Positions 48,508 through 56,770 are shown, numbered from the stretch's first letter. The stretch: DNA of 64,000 nt from Rothia mucilaginosa (GCF_001061665.1 NZ_JVSP01000007.1:1-64000); one strand, 5' to 3'. The notes: a model not told the origin generated them from the letters alone. Translations and numbers: made by a program.

Positions 48508-49107
48508 CTACTTTCCGAAGCTACCGAAGGAGGAACCGGCAGAACCTGCACCGAACGCGCCGCCGAAGGCACCGCCCACGCGGGTTGCACGCTCGGTCAC
48601 GGTCTTCGCGGCGACAGTGTTGTAGTCTGCGGCGCGCAGGGCACGCATCACGCGTCGACGGTCCTCGCCGACCAGGCGGTCGATGAAGAGCTTGCCGTGC
48701 AGGTGGTCGGTCTCGTGCTGCAGCATACGGGCGAACAGGCCTTCGCCCTCCAGCACGAGGGGTTCGCCGTGGCGGTCCACGCCGGTCACGCGCGCCCAGT
48801 TCTTGCGCGGGGTCGCGGACTTCTGGCCGGGCACGGAGAGGCAGCCTTCGCCACCTTCCTGGTCTTCTTCGCCGACCTCGAGCACGGGGTTGATGATGTA
48901 GCCCTCACGGTCGTCAATGCCACCGAAGGTGAAAATCTGCTTGGAGATGCCGATCTGCGGTCCGGCAAGCCCCACGCCGCCCACGTCGTACATGGTTTCC
49001 AGCATGTCGTCGATGAGTCGCGCCAGGTCGTCGTCGAAGACGGTGATGGGTTCGCAGACGCTGCGCAGCACCGGGTCGCCCACGGTGCGGATGCTCAGAA
49101 TGGTCAT
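48508..49107 (-). CDS. def: Peptide deformylase
   Basis: Def removes the formyl group from nascent proteins. The 199-residue metalloenzyme has all three motifs: GVGLAGPQIGIS (usually GxGLAAPQ), EGCLSVPGQ with the metal cysteine, and QHETDHLHGKLFIDRL with HExxH. A C-terminal Gly/Ala/Ser/Phe-rich tail of about 30 residues is not part of the core. ATG 49105-49107 has AGAGGAG upstream. It is the first gene of def-fmt-rsmB. Confidence 0.96.
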   Translation of the reverse strand: MTILSIRTVGDPVLRSVCEPITVFDDDLARLIDDMLETMYDVGGVGLAGPQIGISKQIFTFGGIDDREGYIINPVLEVGEEDQEGGEGCLSVPGQKSATPRKNWARVTGVDRHGEPLVLEGEGLFARMLQHETDHLHGKLFIDRLVGEDRRRVMRALRAADYNTVAAKTVTERATRVGGAFGGAFGAGSAGSSFGSFGK

Positions 49108-49234
49108 AGTTCTCCTCTGCCGGCGCCGGGCCGGTCTAATGTGCTAACGGATATTCGGTGGGGTGCCGCGGGGTGCGGCTCTCCCCCATTGTCCCCGAAT
49201 CGGGGTGGGTAAATCTAGAGGGTGTCGGGCCGAG

Positions 49235-49286
49235 GTCTCCGGGTTGAGTCTCCGGGTTGAGTCTCCGGGTTGAGTCCCCGGGAGGA
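49235..49286. repeat. 13-bp tandem repeat
   Basis: GTCTCCGGGTTGA occurs three times exactly at 49235-49247, 49248-49260 and 49261-49273. A degenerate fourth copy follows to 49286 and fragments beyond. It lies between the nuclease gene and def and is not coding in any supported frame. Confidence 0.9.
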
Positions 49287-49376
49287 GTCTCCGAGCCGGA
49301 CCCCCGGGCCGGTCGTCGCCGCGGGAGCTGAGCGGAGCGGCCGGGGGTTCGTTCCGGTCGGCCCTGCCTCGTGATG

Positions 49377-50240
49377 CTACGCGGCGGAGCGTCGCTCGGT
49401 GGGCGGCGGCACCACGGGCATGAGCGCGGGATCCTCGAATTCCTGCACCTGACGGTCGAATTCCCAGACGCGGCGCAGGGCGCAGAACTTGTACCAGTTG
49501 CGTTCGAGGATGGCGGGGTTCGCCTGCTGTGGCAGAACCTGCGTCTCACCGAGGGCCACGCCCATGAGCACGGGCGCGTCCCCGTACTTCCAGGGTTCCC
49601 AGGTGCCGGCGTCGGGGTCGACGAGGGATTCTTCGGCTTTGAGGCCGGCGACGAGCTGCATGACGACCTTCTCGTCGAGCGCTTTGACGCGGCCGCGCTT
49701 GTCGGTGCCCTTGGTTTTGTAGTCGATGATGCAGGTGCGGCCCGCAATTTCTGCAACGAGGTCGAGGGTGCCAGCGTAGCCGACGGTGTCGTTCCAGATG
49801 GTGATTTCGGCGGCGAGGGGGCGGGGGTTGAAGGCTTCCCACCACTCGTCGAAGCGGTCGGCGTAGGCTTGCTCGCCGTTAGCGATGAGCAGCTCGCGGC
49901 ATCCGGCGACGTCGTGGTCACGTCCCATGGCGCGCAGGGCGACGTTTTCGGCGTAGTTGTGCACACGGTCGCCTCGGGCGGCGGCTGCGTCGCGGTATCG
50001 TTCGGAGGCGTTGGCGGCGTCGCGGATAATGGCGAACTTGAGGCCGTGGGATCCGGAGGCGCGGTAGGCGCGCTGGTCTTCGAGTGCGGCCTTGGCGGCC
50101 ATGTATCCGTGCCAGCCGCTCAGGTCGGTGGCGTGCTGGCCGATGACGGTGGTAATGGAGGGCACGAGCAGTTCTCCCCCGCGCTTGCGGGAGTACATTC
50201 GTCCGTAGTCGGTGGAGGTTGCGAGTTCGGGTGATGTCAC
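49377..50240 (-). CDS. PD-(D/E)XK nuclease-family protein
   Basis: The 287-residue protein carries the RecB/Cas4-like nuclease pattern: His in GDRVHNYAEN (about residue 94), AAEITIWND (Glu145), GTLDLVAEI (Asp160) and IIDYKTK (Asp173, Lys175). An exonuclease or DNA-repair role is likely. Nothing next to it (no cas genes, no recombinase) narrows this, and proteins like it occur both on chromosomes and in phages. It starts at GTG 50238-50240 with GAGGTA upstream. It lies between the def operon and the tRNA-Val(CAC) gene, close to a tRNA repeat array. Confidence 0.78.
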   Translation of the reverse strand: MTSPELATSTDYGRMYSRKRGGELLVPSITTVIGQHATDLSGWHGYMAAKAALEDQRAYRASGSHGLKFAIIRDAANASERYRDAAAARGDRVHNYAENVALRAMGRDHDVAGCRELLIANGEQAYADRFDEWWEAFNPRPLAAEITIWNDTVGYAGTLDLVAEIAGRTCIIDYKTKGTDKRGRVKALDEKVVMQLVAGLKAEESLVDPDAGTWEPWKYGDAPVLMGVALGETQVLPQQANPAILERNWYKFCALRRVWEFDRQVQEFEDPALMPVVPPPTERRSAA

Positions 50241-50358
50241 GGGGGTACCTCGTTCGTGGTGGGGCCGTGTCGGGGTTGGCGTTCCCTCGGCGGGGCGACC
50301 GAGCGGTCGGCGGGGTTTCGGAGCCTTTGTGGAGGGTGTGCCGGGGTGGACACAATAA

Positions 50359-50384
50359 AACCCCCGTTCCTTGAAACGGGGGTT
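50359..50384 (-). terminator. Terminator of tRNA-Val(CAC)
   Basis: A perfect 10-bp stem with a six-base loop is followed on the minus strand by TTTTATT. Confidence 0.9.
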
Positions 50385-50387
50385 CTT

Positions 50388-50462
50388 TGGTGCGTGATAC
50401 TGGGTTCGAACCAGTGACCTCTTCGGTGTGAACGAAGCGCGCTACCACTGCGCCAATCACGC
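50388..50462 (-). tRNA. tRNA-Val (anticodon CAC)
   Basis: Acceptor GCGTGAT pairs with ATCACGC; D-arm GGCGCAGTGGTAGCGC; anticodon stem CTTCG/CGAAG with loop TTCACAC; T-arm with GGTTCGAACC. Anticodon CAC reads the GTG valine codon. Bases 50388-50390 encode CCA. Confidence 0.97.
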
Positions 50463-50473
50463 TTACGGATAAG

Positions 50474-50502
50474 ACTATACCGACGGTTTGAGGGGAGGTC
50501 AA
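50474..50502 (-). promoter_or_regulatory. Promoter of tRNA-Val(CAC)
   Basis: TTGACC and TATAGT on the minus strand are separated by 17 bases and end 12 bases before the tRNA. Confidence 0.75.
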
Positions 50503-50600
50503 ATTGAGGAACCAACTTTTTTGAAAAACTTTGCCGCCCTCTCCCATCGGAACGGCACCGCAGAGCCAGAGAGTTCTAACGAATAAAGACATAAACAAAA

Positions 50601-50628
50601 AAGCCTGGCTTCCGAAGAAACCAGGCTT
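50601..50628 (-). terminator. UUCG-loop terminator, repeat copy 1
   Basis: On the minus strand AAGCCTGGTTTC, loop TTCG and GAAGCCAGGCTT form a 12-bp stem followed by TTTTTTGTTT. It is the most leftward of three nearly identical copies. Confidence 0.93.
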
Positions 50629-50802
50629 TTTCCTAGTGTGATCCCAACCGGTTTGTATGGTGATGAGGGCGCATAATGCCGAGCGCGCGAGGGAATTCAT
50701 GATGCGTCCGAATGCCGCGACGTAAGGAGCGGCGCCGTGAGAGGCTCACGGCGGCACCATAGAATCTAAAAGGTCTTCCGACGGATACAGACATAAACAA
50801 AG

Positions 50803-50830
50803 AAGCCTGGCTTCCGAAGAAACCAGGCTT
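50803..50830 (-). terminator. UUCG-loop terminator, repeat copy 2
   Basis: It has the same 28-base hairpin as the other copies, followed by CTTTGTTT, 202 bp from copy 1 and next to a decayed tRNA-Glu 3' end. Confidence 0.93.
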
Positions 50831-51003
50831 TTTTCCTAGTGTGACCCCAACCGGTTTGTAACGGTGACGGAGGGGCATGATGCCGAGCGTGCGAGGAAAT
50901 CCATCATGCCCCGGAGTGCCGCGACGTAAGGAGCGGCGCCGTGAGAGGCTCACGGCGGCACCGCAGAGCCAGAGAGTTCTAACGAATAAAGACATAAACA
51001 AAG

Positions 51004-51031
51004 AAGCCTGGCTTCCGAAGAAACCAGGCTT
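51004..51031 (-). terminator. UUCG-loop terminator of the tRNA-Gln/tRNA-Glu unit
   Basis: It has the same hairpin as copies 1 and 2, 12 bases after the intact tRNA-Glu, followed by CTTTGTTT. It is the functional end of the tRNA transcript. Confidence 0.94.
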
Positions 51032-51042
51032 CTTTCCTAGTG

Positions 51043-51115
51043 TGACCCCAACCGGATTTGAACCGGTGTTGCCGCCGTGAGAGGGCGGAGTACTAGGCCG
51101 CTATACGATGGGGCC
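51043..51115 (-). tRNA. tRNA-Glu (anticodon CTC)
   Basis: Acceptor GGCCCCA pairs with TGGGGTC (one G-T pair); anticodon stem CCGCC/GGCGG with loop CTCTCAC; T-arm CCGGTTCAAATCCGG. Anticodon CTC reads GAG. CCA is not encoded. It is co-transcribed with tRNA-Gln. Confidence 0.97.
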
Positions 51116-51117
51116 GC

Positions 51118-51135
51118 AACCTCCAGATGGAGGTT
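51118..51135 (-). repeat. Spacer hairpin between tRNA-Glu and tRNA-Gln
   Basis: AACCTCC and GGAGGTT form a 7-bp stem with loop AGAT in the 22-base spacer. It probably guides processing of the two-tRNA precursor. Confidence 0.6.
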
Positions 51136-51137
51136 AG

Positions 51138-51209
51138 CTGGGATACCAGGACTCGAACCTAGAACAAAGGAACCAGAAACCTTCGTGTTGCCAATTACAC
51201 CATATCCCA
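51138..51209 (-). tRNA. tRNA-Gln (anticodon CTG)
   Basis: Acceptor TGGGATA pairs with TATCCCA, D-arm GGTGTAATTGGCAACAC, anticodon loop TTCTGGT and T-arm CTAGGTTCGAGTCCTGG. It matches the usual actinobacterial tRNA-Gln layout; the base pair next to the anticodon loop is T-T as in relatives. Confidence 0.95.
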
Positions 51210-51270
51210 TTACTCTATTGAGTTACCGTTCCGCCTTTCGCCTTTCGGCTCATCACCGGAACGAGTAATA

Positions 51271-51299
51271 ACTATACGGGGCTTTCGGGGGGCACGCAA
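51271..51299 (-). promoter_or_regulatory. Promoter of the tRNA-Gln/tRNA-Glu unit
   Basis: TTGCGT and TATAGT on the minus strand are 17 bases apart, identical in both boxes to the tRNA-Val(TAC) promoter. The -10 ends about 60 bases before tRNA-Gln. Confidence 0.75.
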
Positions 51300-51729
51300 G
51301 CCAAAATATGGTAACCTGCCTCACACTCTCACCCTAGTATCCGCTACTTCCGCAGAATTCCGGGGTTTTTGGGGTCAAAAAATTCTTTAAAAAACCTCAA
51401 AGAGAGGGCTCTGGAGCCAATTTTAGCCCCTCAAAGCAGTCGAAGGAGGGTCCAGAACGCAGTTTCCGCCCCTCCCCCGCACGATTTGCCCACCAAAATT
51501 TTTGAAGATTTTTTGAATCCCTGCCACTACCTAGAAATCAGCTCAAGGTATCCGATTCGGAAAACACCTCGGACAAGCTAGAGGGTTAGTGCGGGATTGA
51601 CCGGCACAGAATTACCGCATCCCGCGCCCCCGCTTCAACGCCTCGCCATTCTCCAGGGATTTCACTTCCACCCGCCCCCACCCCTCGCAGATTTATTCAC
51701 TAAGACACAAAACTTTTGGAGACAACGAA

Positions 51730-51757
51730 AAAGCCCCGAGGCGAACCTCGGGGCTTT
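51730..51757 (-). terminator. Terminator of tRNA-Gly
   Basis: A perfect 12-bp stem with a UUCG-type loop on the minus strand, followed by TTCG after a run of T, lies six bases after the tRNA. Confidence 0.92.
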
Positions 51758-51763
51758 CAGTGG

Positions 51764-51836
<73 letters not shown>

Positions 51837-51878
51837 ATGTTTTCGCTTCAAACTTTGTTTGTCGCGGCAACGGATATA

Positions 51879-51907
51879 ACTATACGGATACCGAACAGAG
51901 TGTGCAA
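51879..51907 (-). promoter_or_regulatory. Promoter of tRNA-Gly
   Basis: TTGCAC and TATAGT on the minus strand are separated by 17 bases; the -10 ends about 42 bases before the tRNA. Confidence 0.72.
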
Positions 51908-52021
51908 CCCAAAGCTTTCTCCTCTGCGCATCCCAGGCCCCAAAATTTACGCATAAAAATGCATTGACAAGCGAATATAGATGGATTATCCATCACAAAA
52001 ATTTTTCTTTGACCAACAAAA

Positions 52022-52087
52022 ATTCCCCCTCCCGGCGGAGGGTTTCCCGGAAGATATTCCGGTAAACCCTCCGTCAAGAGGGGGAAT
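52022..52087 (-). terminator. Long terminator of the gltX unit
   Basis: Three stacked stems (52022-52031/52078-52087, 52036-52045/52064-52073, 52047-52052/52057-52062) give 26 pairs in one hairpin, followed on the minus strand by TTTTTGTT. It ends transcription from gltX and the small membrane protein gene. Confidence 0.92.
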
Positions 52088-52143
52088 GTTTAGCATTACG
52101 AGCATGCCGAGTATCCGGCCGCTCAGGCAGGTGTCAGGAGGCG

Positions 52144-52596
52144 CTAGTCGCCGCCGCCCGAATCGCCGCCGCCCGAATCGCCGCCTCCGGAGTCCGAGCT
52201 GCTGTAGTCGGAGCTACTTGAGCCGGAGTCGAAGTCGCCGGCGTAGGGGTCGGGGCCCGGGTCCACGAAGTCATCTTTGTCATCCTCTTCACGCGAGGAA
52301 TCCGAAGAGTCCGAAGAATCCGAAGTGTCTACGCCGTCAGACGAGGAGCTACTGACGTCGCCACCGCGGGCGTGCCGTGCCTGAGCTTCTTGAGCGTTCA
52401 GGGCGGCGCGCGCCTCGATGTAGGCGGTCACGTACCCGAAGGCTGCCGCAACGACAACAGCGACCACCATCAAGACGGACTTGTCCATGTTGGCGATGTA
52501 CAGAATCAGCCAGATAATGCAGGCATTGGTGAGCGCCATGAGGGTGCCCTTGAACAGCGCCTTGCCGATGATGGATTGGTTATTCGGCCGACTCAT
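52144..52596 (-). CDS. Small two-helix membrane protein with acidic Ser/Asp/Gly tail
   Basis: The 150-residue protein has two hydrophobic segments (ALTNACIIWLILYIANM and VLMVVAVVVAAAFGYVTAYI) joined by a short loop. The tail is strongly acidic, Ser-rich, and ends in three exact copies of DSGGG plus a final Asp. No family is recognised. It starts three bases after the gltX stop, so it is co-transcribed with gltX, and ends before a strong terminator. Small membrane proteins next to gltX are not a known functional unit, so no role is proposed. It could be a membrane-tethered disordered segment that binds cations. Confidence 0.75.
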   Translation of the reverse strand: MSRPNNQSIIGKALFKGTLMALTNACIIWLILYIANMDKSVLMVVAVVVAAAFGYVTAYIEARAALNAQEAQARHARGGDVSSSSSDGVDTSDSSDSSDSSREEDDKDDFVDPGPDPYAGDFDSGSSSSDYSSSDSGGGDSGGGDSGGGD

Positions 52597-52598
52597 GG

Positions 52599-54110
52599 TT
52601 AGCCCAGCTCAGCGGCCAGCTTGCGCAGGCGTGCGAGGGAGGAATCTTTGCCCAGGATCTCCATGGACTCGAACAGCGGCGGGGAGATACGCTCGCCGGA
52701 CACTGCGATGCGCACGGGGCCGAAGGCCAGGCGCGGCTTGATTTCCAGGCCGTCGACGATGGCCGAGCGCAGCGCTGCCTCGATGTTGGCGGCGGTGAAG
52801 TCCTCGAGGGGCTCCAGGGCCTCGATGGCGGCGGCCAGCACCTGCGGTGCGGATTCCTTGAGCTGCTTGCGGGCGTCGTCCGCCACGGTAATCTCGTCGT
52901 CGCTCTTGAAGAGGAAGGCGAGCAGGCCGGGGGCCTCGCCGAGCAGCTGCATACGCTCCTGGACGAGGGGTGCGGCCTCGGTGAGGACCTGCTCCTGGCG
53001 CTCGGTGAGGGTTTCGCCGAGTACGCCTGCAGCCTGCAGGTACGGGATGAGGCGGTCGCGGAAGTCCTTGGGGTCGAGCGCACGGATGTGGTCACCGTTG
53101 ATGGACTCCGCCTTCTTCACGTCGAAGCGGGCGGGGTTGGCCACAACGTCGTGCACATCGAAGTGCTCGACGAGCTCGTCGATGCTGAAGACGTCCTGGT
53201 TTGCGGAGAGGGACCAGCCCAGCAGGGACAGGTAGTTCAGCAGACCTTCCTTGATGAAGCCGGCATCGCGTAGCAGGAAGAGGTTCGACTCGGGGTCGCG
53301 CTTGGAGAGCTTCTTGTTGCCCTGACCCATGACGTAGGGCAGGTGGCCGAACTCGGGGATGAAGGTGGTCACGCCGGTGTCGATGAGCGCGCGGTAGAGC
53401 GCAATCTGACGCGGGGTGGAGGAGAGCAGGTCCTCGCCGCGCAGCACGTGGGTGATGCCCATGAGCGCGTCGTCCACGGGGTTCACGAAGGGGTACAGCG
53501 GGTCACCGTTGGAGCGGACGACCACGTAGTCGGGCACGGTACCGGCCTTAAAGGTGATTTCACCACGAACGAGGTCGTTGAAGGTGATGTCCTCGTCGGG
53601 CATACGCAGACGCCACACGGGCTTACGGCCCTCAGCGCGGTAGGCTTCCTTCTGCTCCTCGGTGAGGTTGCGGTCGTAGTTGTCGTAGCCGAGCTGCGGG
53701 TCCTGGCCGGCTGCCTTGCGGCGTTCCTTCACCTCGTCGGGGGTGGAGAAGTCCTCGTACACGTAGCCGCCCTCAACGAGCTTTTCGAAGATCTCGTTGT
53801 AGATGCCGGCGGTCTTACGCTCGGACTGGCGGTAGGGCTCGTGCGGGCCGCCAACGCCCACGCCTTCGTCCCAGTTGATGCCGAGCCAGTGCAGGGAGTC
53901 GAGCACCTGGTTGAACGACTCTTCGGAGTCGCGTGCGGCGTCGGTGTCCTCGATGCGGAAGACGAGCTTACCGCCGGTGTGGCGTGCGTAGGCCCAGTTG
54001 AAGAGGGCGGTGCGCACCATTCCCACGTGCGGGGTGCCGGTGGGCGAGGGGCAGAAACGCACGCGGGTGTCTGCGGGGGTGTTGAGTTCGGGACCGTGGT
54101 ACTCGGTCAT
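52599..54110 (-). CDS. gltX: Glutamyl-tRNA synthetase
   Basis: GltX charges tRNA-Glu. In actinobacteria without glutaminyl-tRNA synthetase it also mischarges tRNA-Gln for GatCAB to amidate. The 503-residue class I enzyme has the HIGH-equivalent [18 protein letters not shown] near residues 18-35 and a KMSKS-equivalent [10 protein letters not shown]. The [11 protein letters not shown]-type block ([14 protein letters not shown]) and [16 protein letters not shown] are also present. ATG 54108-54110 follows AAGGAG. The tRNA-Glu and tRNA-Gln genes it serves are 1.4 kb downstream on the same strand. Confidence 0.96.
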   Translation of the reverse strand: MTEYHGPELNTPADTRVRFCPSPTGTPHVGMVRTALFNWAYARHTGGKLVFRIEDTDAARDSEESFNQVLDSLHWLGINWDEGVGVGGPHEPYRQSERKTAGIYNEIFEKLVEGGYVYEDFSTPDEVKERRKAAGQDPQLGYDNYDRNLTEEQKEAYRAEGRKPVWRLRMPDEDITFNDLVRGEITFKAGTVPDYVVVRSNGDPLYPFVNPVDDALMGITHVLRGEDLLSSTPRQIALYRALIDTGVTTFIPEFGHLPYVMGQGNKKLSKRDPESNLFLLRDAGFIKEGLLNYLSLLGWSLSANQDVFSIDELVEHFDVHDVVANPARFDVKKAESINGDHIRALDPKDFRDRLIPYLQAAGVLGETLTERQEQVLTEAAPLVQERMQLLGEAPGLLAFLFKSDDEITVADDARKQLKESAPQVLAAAIEALEPLEDFTAANIEAALRSAIVDGLEIKPRLAFGPVRIAVSGERISPPLFESMEILGKDSSLARLRKLAAELG

Positions 54111-54168
54111 GTTGTCTCCTTGACGGTGTGTTCAGGATGGACGGTAGATGGTGTGGGGCGCGGGCGGC

Positions 54169-54921
54169 TTAGTCGCGCACGCGGGTGACGAGGGAGCCGA
54201 TGCCTTCGACCTCGACCTCTACTTCGTTGCCGTCGCGCAGCACGCTGACGCCGGCGGGGGTGCCGGTCAGGATGACGTCGCCGGGCAGTAGGGTGAAGAT
54301 TTCGGAGGCTGCGGCCACCTGTTCGGCCACGGAGTAGTGCATCTCGGAGGTGTTGCCCTCCTGCACGACGTCGCCGTCGACCCAGGTGGTGATGTTCAGC
54401 GAGTCGGTGTCCAGGTCGGTTTCAATCCAGGGGCCGAGCGGGGTGGCGCCGTCGAAGCCCTTGGCGCGGGTCCACTGGCGGTCCTCGAGCAGGTCGCGGG
54501 CGGTGAGGTCGTTGGCCACGGTGTAGCCGAAGATGACTTCGTGCACGCGCTCGAGCGGCACGGACTTGGCGATACGACCGATAACGACGGCGAGTTCACC
54601 TTCTGCACTGACGGCTTCGGAGTACTCGGGCAGGGTCACGGGGTCGCCGGGGCCGATCACGGTGGTGTTGGGCTTGAGGAAGAACTGCGGGGAGGCGGGC
54701 GCCTCGGTTCCTGCCCAGTTTGCGATCGCTCCAATCACCTTGGAGCGGGGGATGATCGGGGCGAGCAGACGCACCTGATCGATGGGGTAGGTCGTGCCGG
54801 TCGGTTCGACGCCCGAGTAGAAGGGGTCGCCGGCGATGACGCGCAGGGTCTCTTCGCCCGCTTCGCCTTCGACCAGCCCGAAGTGGAGCTCATTATTTAC
54901 GGTAAATCGTGCAATACGCAT
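54169..54921 (-). CDS. Fumarylacetoacetate hydrolase-family protein
   Basis: The 250-residue protein has the FAH fold of hydratases and decarboxylases acting on 2-oxo acids. GAIANWAGTEAPASPQFFLK, SAEGELAVVIGRIAKSVP (metal-binding Glu) and FGYTVANDLTARDLLEDRQW followed by AKGFDGATPLGPWIETD are the usual FAH blocks, and LLPGDVILTGTPAGV is the conserved C-terminal turn. The exact substrate (oxaloacetate, acylpyruvate or a homoprotocatechuate product) cannot be told. It lies about 60 bp upstream of gltX, a pairing common in actinobacteria. Confidence 0.88.
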   Translation of the reverse strand: MRIARFTVNNELHFGLVEGEAGEETLRVIAGDPFYSGVEPTGTTYPIDQVRLLAPIIPRSKVIGAIANWAGTEAPASPQFFLKPNTTVIGPGDPVTLPEYSEAVSAEGELAVVIGRIAKSVPLERVHEVIFGYTVANDLTARDLLEDRQWTRAKGFDGATPLGPWIETDLDTDSLNITTWVDGDVVQEGNTSEMHYSVAEQVAAASEIFTLLPGDVILTGTPAGVSVLRDGNEVEVEVEGIGSLVTRVRD

Positions 54922-55100
54922 ACTTTCTAGGGTACCAGCCTTCGAGGGTGTGGGCGGCGGCGCGGAATTGGCAAGGCAGGTTTTAGCCCGGCGGGGTTCA
55001 ACGCTGTTAGGTTCGGCGGAGTGCGCCTCCCCTCCCCTGTCCTCGCGCTATCAACGCCGCGCGCAATATTCGCTGAGCACAGCACTGACCGGGCACAGCG

Positions 55101-55146
55101 AATCCCCGCGGGTGCGTTCCGGGTGGGAGCGCATCCCGCGGGGATT
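55101..55146 (-). terminator. Hairpin after ilvE
   Basis: A 16-17-bp stem with one bulge (55101-55116 with 55130-55146) begins 12 bases after the ilvE stop. The minus-strand tail is not T-rich. Confidence 0.75.
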
Positions 55147-55158
55147 TCGCGTGAAAGA

Positions 55159-56256
55159 TTAGATGAGGCGGGTCATCCAGCCGTGGCGGTCCTCAACGGT
55201 ACCCAGCTGAATACCGACGAGCTCCTCGCGCAGGCTCTTGGAAATCTCACCGAAGTGCTCGGTGGGTGCCGGAATCTCAAAATCCTCGGCCTTGAGCTTG
55301 CCGATGGGGGCAATCACTGCTGCGGTACCGCAGGCGAAAATTTCGGTAATGTCGCCGTTGGCCACGCCCTCGCGCCACTCGTTGAGGGTGATGGCGCGCT
55401 CCTCCACGGTCATGCCGCGGTCCTTGGCCAGCTGAATCAGCGAGGAGCGGGTCACGCCCTCCAGGATGGTGCCGGTCAGCTCGGGGGTGACGATCTTGTT
55501 TTCCTTGCCGAAGATGAAGAACACGTTCATGCCGCCGAGCTCTTCGATGGCGTCGCCGCGGTGCGGATCCTTGAAGATCACCTGCTTGCAGCCGTGCTTT
55601 TCACCCTCGGTCTGGGCGATCATGGAGGCCGCGTAGTTACCGCCGCACTTGGCTGCGCCGGTGCCGCCCTCGCCCGCGCGGGCGTAGGTGGTGGAGAGCC
55701 AAATGTCCACGGGCTCGGGAGTGCCGAAGTAGTTACCTGCGGGCGAGCCAATCACGTGGTACTGCACGTGGCGGGCCGGGCGAACGCCCAGGAATGCCTC
55801 GGTTGCGATCATGAAGGGGCGGAAGTAGAAGGCCTCGCCGTCACCGGTGGGGACCCACGATTCGTCCGCCTTAATCAGCTGGCGCAGGGACTCGATGAAG
55901 GTCTCGGCGGGCAGCTGCGGCAGGGAGAGGCGGTGCGCGGAGTTCGCGAAGCGGGCGGCGTTCTTTTCGGGGCGGAAGGTCCACACGGAGCCGTCGGCGT
56001 GACGGTAGCCCTTAATGCCCTCGAAGATTTCCTGACCGTAGTGGAAGACGGATGCTGCGGGGTCCAGAACGAGCGGGCCGTAGGGGTGGACTCGGGCGTC
56101 GTACCAGGTGCCGCCGGTCTTGTAGTCACCCTCCCAGTCGATGGTGACCATGTGGTCGGTGAAGTAGTCGCCGAAGCCGGGGTTCTTGAGGATTTCTTCG
56201 CGGCGTTCGGCGGAGGCGGGTGACTGGTTTGCTTCGTGGCTGAATTCGATGGCCAT
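55159..56256 (-). CDS. ilvE: Branched-chain amino acid aminotransferase
   Basis: IlvE transfers the amino group between glutamate and the 2-oxo acids of leucine, isoleucine and valine, using PLP. The 365-residue protein is the actinobacterial fold-type IV form: HYGQEIFEGIKGYRHADGS, FRPEKNAARFANSAHRL, the PLP-lysine region AAKCGGNYAASMIAQ and the fold-IV GTAAVIAPIGKLK segment near the end. ATG 56254-56256 with GAGGAA upstream is chosen; upstream residues are Pro/Arg-rich. It stands 515 bp from leuB, which feeds the same pathway. Confidence 0.95.
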   Translation of the reverse strand: MAIEFSHEANQSPASAERREEILKNPGFGDYFTDHMVTIDWEGDYKTGGTWYDARVHPYGPLVLDPAASVFHYGQEIFEGIKGYRHADGSVWTFRPEKNAARFANSAHRLSLPQLPAETFIESLRQLIKADESWVPTGDGEAFYFRPFMIATEAFLGVRPARHVQYHVIGSPAGNYFGTPEPVDIWLSTTYARAGEGGTGAAKCGGNYAASMIAQTEGEKHGCKQVIFKDPHRGDAIEELGGMNVFFIFGKENKIVTPELTGTILEGVTRSSLIQLAKDRGMTVEERAITLNEWREGVANGDITEIFACGTAAVIAPIGKLKAEDFEIPAPTEHFGEISKSLREELVGIQLGTVEDRHGWMTRLI

Positions 56257-56770
56257 CGTTCTGCGTTCCTCTTCGTCTAATGCATCATTCTGCGTTCTTC
56301 GAGTTCGGTCGCTCTCGCACGGTGGGAGCGGCCGGGGCTGCCTGCGGCCGCTGATGCGCCGGGGTGTGTGCGGTGGGCGCGGTGCCGAGGCAGGTGGTGC
56401 ATCCGTGGGGACGGTTCGTGCTTTCGAGCAGCGTGGATGCATCAAGGTACGCGGTGGAGGGTATCCACCGCCGAGGAGGTCGGGCGGGTGTGCTCGACTG
56501 TTTTAGAGTACCGGAAAGATGCTTTTGCCGCATGTGCACCTTTTACCCCATTCAGGATGTGAACAGGTGGGTTTCGCAGGTCAGGTTCGGCGGGCGGGTT
56601 TAAACCTAGCGGCAGTGGATACCTCTCCCCCGCCCGCACAGATATATGTAGCCACGAGCGTGGGCAGACGAGCGCGGGGCAGGCACAGGTAAAGCCCGGA
56701 AGGTGCGTTCCTTCCGGGCTTCACTAGCGTAGTTCACGTTTTAGCCGAGCCAGTTTTAGCCGGGCAAGTA
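56257..56770. other. ilvE upstream region
   Basis: This 514-bp region contains the leuB terminator (56692-56721) and two inverted repeats toward ilvE: TGCATCC/GGATGCA (56398-56404, 56435-56441) and GCGGTGGA/TCCACCGC (56451-56458, 56464-56471). The repeats may form a leader structure or operator. No T-box motif was found. Frames here have no credible product. Confidence 0.55.
56692..56721 (-). terminator. Terminator after leuB
   Basis: A perfect 12-bp stem with a six-base loop is followed on the minus strand by TTTACC, 49 bases after the leuB stop. Confidence 0.9.

Larger units (their letters stand above)
50554..51042 (-). repeat. Tandem repeat array derived from the tRNA-Glu 3' end and its terminator
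   Basis: Three units begin at GGCACC: 50554, 50753 and 50957. Each contains a leader-like A/T part and a terminator hairpin, then the tRNA-Glu acceptor/T-arm end. In the first two units only about 20 bases of the tRNA 3' end remain, with a decayed T-loop, followed by about 100 bases of hairpin-forming sequence (GCCGTGAG with CTCACGGC, and a second 11-bp stem). The third unit joins the intact tRNA-Glu. Units are 199 and 204 bp apart. The short frames inside are repeat artefacts. This looks like repeated duplication or integration at the tRNA 3' end. Confidence 0.8.
51210..51763. other. Region between tRNA-Gln and tRNA-Gly
   Basis: Apart from the tRNA-Gln promoter and the tRNA-Gly terminator, nothing is recognised in this 550-bp stretch. 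It is lower in GC than the surroundings, with several A/T runs near 51370-51400 and 51490-51520, and short frames without ribosome sites. Confidence 0.6.
51837..52143. other. Region between tRNA-Gly and the small membrane protein gene
   Basis: It contains the tRNA-Gly promoter and the very long terminator hairpin at 52022-52087. No gene is visible. Confidence 0.6.

Noticed and set aside
49377-50240. PD-(D/E)XK protein as Cas4 or a prophage exonuclease
   Set aside because: No CRISPR array, cas genes, integrase, terminase or phage structural genes are nearby; a chromosomal nuclease is the safer call.
50633-51001. 122-residue leftward frame with internal repeats (KPGFFGSQ units)
   Set aside because: The frame is produced by the tRNA-terminator repeats. 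Such peptides arise wherever this terminator follows a tRNA. No signal, ribosome site or codon bias supports it.
56257-56690. T-box or other amino-acid riboswitch before ilvE
   Set aside because: The conserved T-box bulge sequence was not found on the minus strand; only simple inverted repeats are present.
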